Positions 1-5,349 of a stretch of DNA of 12,951 nucleotides are shown piece after piece (within the stretch, counting starts at the first letter, position 1; the number at the start of each line of letters is the position of its first letter). Position numbers and translations under genes: made by a program. This DNA is from Thiotrichaceae bacterium. Lineage in GTDB: Bacteria; Pseudomonadota; Gammaproteobacteria; Thiotrichales; Thiotrichaceae. Below the pieces are notes generated by a model. That model was not told the DNA's origin, made no database searches, and saw nothing but the letters and a program-made list of their open reading frames with translations. The stretch spans positions 1-12,951 of the forward strand of contig JALVRY010000270.1 of assembly GCA_027024625.1 (NCBI GenBank), given 5' to 3'.

Positions 1-205
1 TAGCCGCGTCACCTGCTGCTTCTGCCGCGCCTTGTGCTGCATCTACTGCTGCTGCACCCGCATCTGCAGCTGGAGTTGCTGTTTCTGCTGCTGGAGCTTC
101 TGCACCAGCTTCAGCCGCAGGAGCTGCATCATCAGCGTCACCGCCACATGCAGTTAAAGCAAAAGCCGCGATTAAAGCGATAAGAGATAAACGTAATTGA
201 GTCAT
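1..205 (-). CDS. Ala-rich lipoprotein, 3' part outside window
   Basis: The first 68 codons of a minus-strand gene run off the left edge of the window. The protein begins MTQLRLSLIALIAAF and has a lipobox LTAC with the lipidated Cys at residue 20, followed by GGDADD and then a run of almost only Ala, Glu, Asp, Pro, Thr and Gly. Gly at +2 after the Cys predicts transfer to the outer membrane. The start is supported by GGAGAA seven bases upstream. The Ala/Glu-rich part looks like a low-complexity, unfolded or helical linker; the functional domain, if any, lies outside the window. It is in the same direction as the malic enzyme gene but 239 bases downstream of it, with a possible promoter of its own. 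I do not recognise the family, and no function can be given. Confidence 0.75.
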   Translation of the reverse strand, partial: MTQLRLSLIALIAAFALTACGGDADDAAPAAEAGAEAPAAETATPAADAGAAAVDAAQGAAEAAGDAA

Positions 206-267
206 GATTTGTTCTCCACAAATATAAAAACACCGATTAAAAATTATTCTTTAAAGGTGTGTAGTAA

Positions 268-295
268 AAAATAGCATTAACGGTTTATTTTACAA
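268..295 (-). promoter_or_regulatory. Possible sigma70 promoter of the lipoprotein gene
   Basis: On the minus strand TTGTAA (290-295) and TATTTT (268-273) are separated by 16 bases, which would start RNA about 55 bases before the lipoprotein ATG. Both hexamers match the consensus at only four of six positions. The spacer holds GCATTAACGGTTT (plus-strand reading), a sequence repeated at 320-332. Weak call. Confidence 0.3.
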
Positions 296-299
296 GAAG

Positions 300-374
300 T
301 TCCGTCAGTTAAGTATGTTGCATAAACGGTTTCTTTTTCTGGGGAAGCAAGAAACCAACAACATTCCGACGGAA
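300..374. repeat. Nested three-stem inverted repeat
   Basis: Three inverted repeats sit one inside the other: TTCCGTC (300-306) with GACGGAA (368-374), ATGTTG (315-320) with CAACAT (359-364), and GGTTTCTT (328-335) with AAGAAACC (349-356). The unpaired bases between stems are asymmetric, eight against three and seven against two. The whole element would fold into one interrupted hairpin of about 75 nt in the malic-enzyme/lipoprotein gap. No U-run follows on either strand, so it is not a classical terminator. It could be a decayed MITE, an mRNA 3'-end stabiliser or a small structured RNA. Confidence 0.6.
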
Positions 375-444
375 TACTAGCTTAGATTTTAAAAAAGTCT
401 AGAAAAACCGTAATATTAAAATGAATAATAGCTTAATAGGCCAG

Positions 445-1671
445 TTAATCCAGTTTTTTTGCAACTCCAGAGTCAATTGCCGCTTGAGCAACTGCTGTTG
501 ATACCTTTTCTCGTAGGCGCGGATCTAACGGTTTAGGAATAATATAATCCATTCCAAATTCTAATGAATCTAAACCATATGCCTCTAAGACCTCACTCGG
601 CACTGGCTCATGTGCCAGTTCTGCTAAGGCATTAACACAAGCAACTTGCATTGCTGTATTGATGGTGCTTGCACGCACATCCAAAGCACCACGGAAAATA
701 AATGGAAAACCCAGTACATTATTTACTTGGTTCGGATAGTCACTTCGCCCTGTTGCCATAATTAAATCATCACGCGTTTCATGAGCTAAGGCAGGATCAA
801 TCTCAGGATCAGGGTTAGATAGAGCAAAAACAATGGGCTTGGGAGCCATTGCTTTAAGCATATCGACTGTCAATAAGTTAGGGCCAGATACCCCGATAAA
901 TATATCTGCATCAGTGCAGGCATCCATCAATGTCCGTTTATCTGTTTCTACCGCGAAGGATTGTTTATGCGGTGTTAAATCTACACGTCCTGTATGGATA
1001 ATTCCCTTGCGGTCAATCATGTAAAGATTCTGTTTTTTAGCTCCAAGTGATACCAATAACTTCATCGAAGCAACACCTGCTGCACCAGCACCTAAACAAA
1101 CAATTTTTGCATCCTCTAGATTCTTATTTTGTAGCTTTAGTGCATTCAACATTGCAGCTGAGATAATAATTGCCGTGCCATGCTGGTCATCATGAAAAAC
1201 GGGAATATCCAAGCGTTCTTTCAAACGCTCTTCAATCTCAAAACAACGTGGAGCTGCAATATCTTCAAGATTAATACCACCAAAGGTTGGTGCTATGTTT
1301 GCGACCGTATTAATAAAGGATTCAATATCTGTCGTATCCACCTCAATATCAAAGACATCAATATCAGCGAAGCGTTTAAACAAAACCCCTTTGCCTTCCA
1401 TTACAGGTTTGCCCGCCAATGCTCCAACATTACCTAAACCTAAAACAGCCGTGCCATCTGTAATAACACCCACTAAATTACCCTTTGACGTATATTTATA
1501 GGCATTTTCAGGGTTATCATGAATTGCATTAACTGGCTCTGCAACACCAGGAGTATAAGCCAATGCCAAGTCATGTTGAGTTTCTGTTGATTTCGTTATT
1601 TGGACTTCAATTTTTCCCGGCTTGGGTTCAGCATGATACTTTAGGGATTCTTGCTTGAGCTTTTCTTTCAT
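445..1671 (-). CDS. Malic enzyme, short form
   Basis: Oxidative decarboxylation of L-malate to pyruvate and CO2 with reduction of NAD(P)+, in the cytoplasm. The 408-residue protein has the malic enzyme N-terminal domain with YTPGVAEP (catalytic Tyr at 39), GKGVLFK (catalytic Lys at about 94), NLEDI (metal ligands E136-D137) and VFHDDQHGT (D161-D162). The Rossmann domain follows, with GAGAAG at 194-199 and FALSNPDPEI near 282-291. It ends after the malic domain, so it lacks the phosphotransacetylase-like C-terminal half of the roughly 760-residue E. coli MaeB. Cofactor preference cannot be read safely; Asp220 follows the second strand (MIDRKG). The ribosome site is poor (GAG nine bases before ATG). 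The gene lies 54 bases after the nuclease gene on the same strand. From memory, the order rpmE, nuclease, malic enzyme also occurs in Pseudomonas. Confidence 0.93.
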   Translation of the reverse strand: MKEKLKQESLKYHAEPKPGKIEVQITKSTETQHDLALAYTPGVAEPVNAIHDNPENAYKYTSKGNLVGVITDGTAVLGLGNVGALAGKPVMEGKGVLFKRFADIDVFDIEVDTTDIESFINTVANIAPTFGGINLEDIAAPRCFEIEERLKERLDIPVFHDDQHGTAIIISAAMLNALKLQNKNLEDAKIVCLGAGAAGVASMKLLVSLGAKKQNLYMIDRKGIIHTGRVDLTPHKQSFAVETDKRTLMDACTDADIFIGVSGPNLLTVDMLKAMAPKPIVFALSNPDPEIDPALAHETRDDLIMATGRSDYPNQVNNVLGFPFIFRGALDVRASTINTAMQVACVNALAELAHEPVPSEVLEAYGLDSLEFGMDYIIPKPLDPRLREKVSTAVAQAAIDSGVAKKLD

Positions 1672-1725
1672 TTGAGGATACTCGTATTATTGTGATTAGA
1701 GAGGGGAAATTTCCAGCGATACCAT

Positions 1726-2496
1726 TTACATAACGTGGAAATAAACGGGGTGTTTTAAATAAATTGTGCGAAGCTTTCCTTTCTTGCGTATTAAACCTGT
1801 GACAGTAACACGCTTGCCTTCCAAACCATCCAATTTAATATTCTTGAAATAATGCAGACTAGACTGTGCAATCTTCACGCGAATTCCACCACGTAAAGTG
1901 ATAACCACACTCCGCTTATTTCGTTTTACATGCTCAATTCTAGCAACTAACCGTGTATATCCTGTATAGCTTTTATCGAGCAAGTCAGCAACTTGCAGAT
2001 GAAAGGAACTTTGCTTCCAAATATTCAGTTGTTTATTTTGCGCTTTTTTCTCAGCCTTTGTATAACAATCAAGATATTTTAAATTAGGTGGAATAAACAA
2101 AGTTGTCGCAAACCCGTGTAGCAACATCCATTCTGACACATTAGTTCCATCAGGTAGAAAAACATGGGCTAACTGACGACCATATCGGTCATAAGCATCT
2201 TCACCAATTTGCAACTGTACTTGATTATTATACTTAGAAAGCAGTTCACGCAACGCCTCTGTTGCTTCAGCAGCAAAAGCTTCTTTTACTTGCTTATGAT
2301 GCCGCATTTCTGGTGTGTTCATACCAATGATACGAATTTTTCGATCATCTTTCAGATAGAGCGTATCTCCATCATAAACAAATTTTACCTTAACCTGCTT
2401 AGAAAGTTGCCCCGTTTGGCAAGCAAAACCAATATTTGCAAAAAATAACACAAAAAAGGCACCCAATAAGAGTGCCTTTTTTAATTTACTTTGCAT
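1726..2496 (-). CDS. Secreted staphylococcal-nuclease-like protein
   Basis: A predicted exported nuclease of 256 residues. I start it at the ATG at 2496, because this gives a clean signal peptide (KLKK, then ALLLGAFFVLFF, cleavage near GFA/C). An in-frame GTG at 2514 adds six residues but has no ribosome site. Mature-protein motifs match staphylococcal nuclease: VYDGDT (metal Asp), IRIIGMNTPE (Arg, Thr and Glu of the active site) and YDRYGRQLAHVF (second active-site Arg). One metal-site Asp of the Staphylococcus enzyme (Asp40) is Asn here (MNTPE), which I believe is common in proteobacterial relatives. After about residue 175 a beta-rich, basic C-terminal domain (VTGLIRKKGKLR) may help bind nucleic acid. 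It lies 42 bases downstream of rpmE2, and its first codons contain an intrinsic-terminator hairpin, so expression may be limited. Confidence 0.88.
   Translation of the reverse strand: MQSKLKKALLLGAFFVLFFANIGFACQTGQLSKQVKVKFVYDGDTLYLKDDRKIRIIGMNTPEMRHHKQVKEAFAAEATEALRELLSKYNNQVQLQIGEDAYDRYGRQLAHVFLPDGTNVSEWMLLHGFATTLFIPPNLKYLDCYTKAEKKAQNKQLNIWKQSSFHLQVADLLDKSYTGYTRLVARIEHVKRNKRSVVITLRGGIRVKIAQSSLHYFKNIKLDGLEGKRVTVTGLIRKKGKLRTIYLKHPVYFHVM
2451..2483 (-). terminator. Intrinsic terminator inside nuclease 5' coding region
   Basis: AAAAAAGGCAC (2452-2462) pairs perfectly with GTGCCTTTTTT (2472-2482): an 11-bp stem, a nine-base loop and a run of six U on the minus-strand RNA. It lies about 56 bases past the rpmE2 stop codon, where an rpmE2 terminator would be expected, but is also codons 6-15 (KKALLLGAFF) of the nuclease signal peptide. 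The structure is symmetric and could also act on the plus strand, where no transcript is expected. Confidence 0.7.
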
Positions 2497-2538
2497 TACC
2501 ACAGTAAAATACACGGTGAAGACCGCGTATAAATATGA

Positions 2539-2781
2539 TTAACGCTTGTAACGATTCTTGAATTTTTCGATACGGCCTGCAGTTGTATTAACACTCTGCT
2601 TACCCGTATAAAAAGGGTGAGATTGGCTAGAAATTTCCACTTTATATAGTGGATACTCATTTCCATCTTCCCATGTAATTGTTTCTTTTGTCGCTGCAGT
2701 AGAACGTGTCAGGAAAGCGTAATCACTTGTAACGTCCTGAAAAACTACTTCTCTATATTCTGGATGAATACCTGCTTTCAT
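2539..2781 (-). CDS. rpmE2: 50S ribosomal protein L31, type B
   Basis: An 80-residue ribosomal protein of the large subunit. It starts [14 protein letters not shown] and ends with SHPFYTGKQ and [12 protein letters not shown], the usual L31 blocks. It has no cysteine at all, so it is the zinc-free type B (RpmE2/YkgM-like) rather than the zinc-binding type A. Its length matches type B. The start is supported by AAGGA about eight bases upstream. It leads the minus-strand group with the nuclease and malic enzyme genes. Type B L31 is often a Zur-repressed paralogue that replaces type A under zinc shortage; here it sits at what looks like the standard rpmE position and I see no obvious Zur-type palindrome, so it may be the main L31 of this organism. 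Confidence 0.95.
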   Translation of the reverse strand: MKAGIHPEYREVVFQDVTSDYAFLTRSTAATKETITWEDGNEYPLYKVEISSQSHPFYTGKQSVNTTAGRIEKFKNRYKR

Positions 2782-2809
2782 GATGAAGCATCCTTAAAAA
2801 TTTATTTAT

Positions 2810-2835
2810 TGAGCCACTGGGAGTTTAAAGGCTCA
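2810..2835 (-). promoter_or_regulatory. Stem-loop in the rpmE2 mRNA leader
   Basis: Read on the minus strand, TGAGCC and GGCTCA pair around an inner ACT/CCC/AGT mini-hairpin, with five bases (TTTAA) unpaired on one side. It sits in the roughly 65-base leader between the predicted start of transcription and the ribosome site. L31 of E. coli is reported to repress its own mRNA through the leader, so this hairpin is a candidate site for such feedback. That role is inference. Confidence 0.4.
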
Positions 2836-2852
2836 CAATGGAAAGGGCGAGG

Positions 2853-2881
2853 ATACTAGCAAGATTGTGCAAAAATAGCAA
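2853..2881 (-). promoter_or_regulatory. Predicted rpmE2 promoter
   Basis: TTGCTA (2876-2881) and TAGTAT (2853-2858) are exactly 17 bases apart on the minus strand, and a TG one base before the -10 box makes an extended -10. The bases after the -10 box are CCTCGCCC, a GC-rich discriminator of the kind seen at ppGpp-sensitive stable RNA and ribosomal protein promoters. Transcription would start near 2846. Confidence 0.6.
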
Positions 2882-2928
2882 TACGCATTTAATTAATCAT
2901 TTTTAATATTGTATCTCTTCAATAGCTG

Positions 2929-2957
2929 TTGCCAAGTATTTTAGCAGTGGCTAATAT
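2929..2957 (+). promoter_or_regulatory. Predicted rhodanese promoter
   Basis: TTGCCA (2929-2934) and TAATAT (2952-2957) are spaced by 17 bases, with TGGC before the -10 box giving an extended -10. Transcription would start near 2964, leaving a leader of about 23 bases. It is divergent from the rpmE2 promoter, with about 47 bases between the two -35 boxes. Confidence 0.6.
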
Positions 2958-2986
2958 TCCAACTTTAAAACACCAGAGTTATCAGT

Positions 2987-3430
2987 ATGAAACGAAACAC
3001 AAAACGTATATTCCAATGGCTAGTAGCACTCCTACTTCTTAGTCAACTTATTGCCTGTGGCAGCGAAACGACGGAAAGCACCACGTACAAAAACATTAAC
3101 AATGATGAACTCCAGCAGATGTTAGATAAAAATGTAAATCTAATTGATATTCGTCGCCCCGAAGAATGGAAGCAAACAGGCATAATCGAAAACAGCAAAA
3201 CACTCACTTTCTTCTTAGGAAGTGGTCAAGTTAACCCTGAATTTATGTCACAGTTTCAACATGTAGCAACAGATAAAAACAAGCCTGTTATTATAATCTG
3301 TCGTACTGGCAGTCGCTCAAAAGCAGCCAGTGAATATATTAGCAAATCGTTAGGTTATAGCGATGTCTACAACGTAACACATGGTATAACAGGATGGATT
3401 AGAGAAGGGCGAAAAGTTGTTGCTCCTTAA
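2987..3430 (+). CDS. Rhodanese-domain lipoprotein
   Basis: A single rhodanese domain on a lipoprotein, 147 residues. The N-terminus MKRNTKRIFQWLVALLLLSQLIAC has a basic n-region, a hydrophobic core and a lipobox (LIAC, Cys24); Gly at +2 predicts the outer membrane. The domain runs from about residue 35 to 144: LIDIRRPEEW near 52-61, the active-site loop CRTGSRS with Cys105 as the sulfane-sulfur acceptor, and NVTHGITGW near the end. Such domains move sulfane sulfur from thiosulfate, polysulfide or a protein to an acceptor; the true donor and acceptor cannot be read from sequence. The ribosome site is weak (AGAG). The gene appears to be a single unit, with its own promoter and a strong terminator behind it. 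E. coli PspE is a small periplasmic rhodanese of similar size but not a lipoprotein. Confidence 0.9.
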   Translation: MKRNTKRIFQWLVALLLLSQLIACGSETTESTTYKNINNDELQQMLDKNVNLIDIRRPEEWKQTGIIENSKTLTFFLGSGQVNPEFMSQFQHVATDKNKPVIIICRTGSRSKAASEYISKSLGYSDVYNVTHGITGWIREGRKVVAP

Positions 3431-3464
3431 TCAACCAACTCTAATTGTAACAGTCTGTAATATA

Positions 3465-3512
3465 AAACTTCCCTCTAATCCGATTTAGCAAAATAGAGGG
3501 AAGTTTCCTTTC
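3465..3512 (+). terminator. Intrinsic terminator after the rhodanese gene
   Basis: AAACTTCCCTCTA (3465-3477) pairs perfectly with TAGAGGGAAGTTT (3494-3506), a 13-bp stem with a 16-base loop, followed by CCTTTCT. The tail is only moderately U-rich, but the stem is long and lies 35 bases after the stop codon. Confidence 0.7.
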
Positions 3513-3525
3513 TATAGTTTTAAGT

Positions 3526-3545
3526 GTCTGGCAGGGATGCGAGAC
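3526..3545 (+). repeat. Small stem-loop, possible dispersed repeat
   Basis: GTCTGGC and GCGAGAC pair at six of seven positions around the loop AGGGAT. It lies between the rhodanese terminator and the PLD start. A GTG-initiated reading frame would translate through it, but this part of the frame shows no signal peptide or family match, so I treat it as non-coding leader. Confidence 0.4.
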
Positions 3546-3577
3546 TCTCCCATAAAAATATAGAATGGATGCACTAC

Positions 3578-5158
3578 ATGGCCTGCTTAGAAAGTAACAA
3601 CAAACAATTTACACTACCACGCTCTTCCTTATTAAACTCCGTATCAATCCTTGTTATCGCAGGCTATCTATCTGGCTGCAGTATGGCTCCTGCACAGAAA
3701 ACCCCAAGAAAACCCAGCTATGCATTAAACAACGTAAACCAAACCTCACTAGCTAGATCCTATCGACATCAAATTAACCAACACAAGGGTAAATCAGGTT
3801 TTGTCTTATTAGGTAGTGGGTTAGACGCCTTTGCTGCTCGCACACAACTATTTCGCAAAGCCGAAAAAAGTATCGATGTACAATATTATTTAGTACGTGA
3901 TGATCTTACGGGATACCTGTTCTACCAGTCCCTTAAAGAAGCCGCTGACCGAGGTGTACGAGTACGCATCTTGCTAGATGATCAACACCTAGCTAAACAA
4001 ACTGCCAGACTCGCTGCTTTCGACCGCCACCCAAACATTGAAATCCGAGTATTTAATCCTTATAGCCGTAAAGCCCCACGTTTTGCACAAATGCTATTTA
4101 AAGTCGGTAAAATTACCCGCCGAATGCACAACAAGTCTGTCATCATCGACAATAAAATCACCATTGTTGGTAGCCGAAATATCGGCAATGAATACTCAGA
4201 AGCTCAAGCTAAACGTGTATACAGCGGAATGGAGGCACTAGCCGTTGGCCCAATCGCCAGAGAAGTCTCTAAATCATTTGACCAGTACTGGAATTTTAGA
4301 AAAACGATTAAAGTATCCAACCTATCACGCCCTGCTAAATTCAGTCCAAAGCATGAAAAAAGAAAATACAAAAATGACCCAATGGCAAAACGATTTGCTT
4401 ATGCCCTCAAATCATCCCCCTTGGTTTGGCAAATTCAAAACAATAAATTACCTTTCCGTTGGGCAAGAGCCAGATTAATTCAAGATTCACCCAATAAAAT
4501 AACTCAACGAAGAGCCAAGCAAGGCCGCTTTCTGAACTCTACGGGCTTTGAGCCTTTTATCAAAAACAGCAAACGCGATATACTAATCATCACACCTTAT
4601 TTTGTTCCTAGAAAAGAAGGGCTGAAGTTTTTTAAACAACTACGAAATAAGGGCATTAATGTCAGCGTGCTTACCAATTCCTACGCATCAACCGATGTAA
4701 AAATCGTCAATGCCCACTACAACAAATACCGCAAAGCTTTACTCCGCATGGGCGTAAAACTTTACGAATTTAAATCAGCTGACGGCAGTGTCAACCTACT
4801 AAAACGAGCTAAACGATTAGCAAACCGCCCTGCCAAAGCAGGGCTACATGCCAAAATATTAACCTTTGATCAAAAGGATCTCTACATTGGCTCCATGAAT
4901 GTAGACCCACGTTCTCTATATGAAAATACAGAAATCGGCATAATGATCAGCTCCCCAAAAATCACCAATAATATCGTCAAATGGTTTGATAGCAACCTCG
5001 ATAACCTCGCCTATCATGTAGGTTTACGCAACAAACAAATTATATGGCAAGACTACGCCAAGCAAAGAAAGATCTACACAATAGAACCTGACACAGCACC
5101 AAGCCAACGTATTTGGATGAATTTAATGCGAGCCGTACCTGGAGAGTCTCAATTATAA
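3578..5158 (+). CDS. ClsC-like cardiolipin synthase/phospholipase D lipoprotein
   Basis: A phospholipase D superfamily protein with two HKD motifs, closest in remembered sequence to E. coli ClsC (YmdC), which makes cardiolipin by transphosphatidylation. With the chosen ATG it has 526 residues. HKD 1 is HNKSVIID (His184, Lys186, Asp191) followed by GSRNIGNEY; HKD 2 is HAKILTFD (His424, Lys426, Asp431) followed by GSMNVDPRSLYENTE. Other shared blocks are SIDVQYYLVRDDLTG, GVRVRILLDD, ITPYFVPRKEG and LTNSYASTDV. The N-terminus SSLLNSVSILVIAGYLSGC is a lipoprotein signal with the lipid-bearing Cys at 34, and Ser at +2 suggests the outer membrane. In-frame starts at 3569 (ATG) and 3524 (GTG) exist; 3578 has GGATG six bases upstream and gives the shortest n-region. 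No YmdB-type partner is nearby. The substrate is inferred from family only. Confidence 0.87.
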   Translation: MACLESNNKQFTLPRSSLLNSVSILVIAGYLSGCSMAPAQKTPRKPSYALNNVNQTSLARSYRHQINQHKGKSGFVLLGSGLDAFAARTQLFRKAEKSIDVQYYLVRDDLTGYLFYQSLKEAADRGVRVRILLDDQHLAKQTARLAAFDRHPNIEIRVFNPYSRKAPRFAQMLFKVGKITRRMHNKSVIIDNKITIVGSRNIGNEYSEAQAKRVYSGMEALAVGPIAREVSKSFDQYWNFRKTIKVSNLSRPAKFSPKHEKRKYKNDPMAKRFAYALKSSPLVWQIQNNKLPFRWARARLIQDSPNKITQRRAKQGRFLNSTGFEPFIKNSKRDILIITPYFVPRKEGLKFFKQLRNKGINVSVLTNSYASTDVKIVNAHYNKYRKALLRMGVKLYEFKSADGSVNLLKRAKRLANRPAKAGLHAKILTFDQKDLYIGSMNVDPRSLYENTEIGIMISSPKITNNIVKWFDSNLDNLAYHVGLRNKQIIWQDYAKQRKIYTIEPDTAPSQRIWMNLMRAVPGESQL

Positions 5159-5269
5159 TACTGAAAATATATAAAGGATGACGCCCAAATAGGAAAACAA
5201 CTCATAACTTGATCAGACTCCCTAACGGAAGGGGTATTAGAAACAAATCAAACAAAATATATTCTCTTA

Positions 5270-5297
5270 TTGTGCATTCCTACTTAAAGCCTATACT
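5270..5297 (+). promoter_or_regulatory. Predicted murJ promoter
   Basis: TTGTGC (5270-5275) and TATACT (5292-5297) are 16 bases apart. The -10 box matches five of six consensus bases. RNA would start near 5304, 46 bases before the murJ ATG. It lies in the 191-base gap after the PLD gene, in which I see no clear terminator, so read-through from PLD is also possible. Confidence 0.45.
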
Positions 5298-5349
5298 CAG
5301 CATCTTCAGCTACACTAGCTATTTAAGTAATTCCTATGAGTACAGTATT

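Larger units (their letters stand above)
206..444. other. Intergenic region, malic enzyme to lipoprotein
   Basis: No open reading frame with a credible ribosome site is present. Besides the nested stem structure and the possible promoter, the sequence AACGGTTT recurs: GCATTAACGGTTT (274-286), GCATAAACGGTTT (320-332) and, on the other strand, TTACGGTTT (405-413). No clear intrinsic terminator for the malic enzyme gene is seen. Confidence 0.6.

Noticed and set aside
3524..3577. 18-residue extension of the PLD protein from a GTG
   Set aside because: It would put a polar stretch and a repeat hairpin in front of the lipoprotein signal.
4827..4844. GCCCTGC-CAAA-GCAGGGC hairpin inside the PLD gene
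   Set aside because: Strong stem but no U-run, and it lies in coding sequence just before HKD motif 2; probably incidental.
5209..5349. 47-residue N-terminal extension of MurJ from a TTG
   Set aside because: Not part of the family, no ribosome site, and a likely promoter lies inside it.
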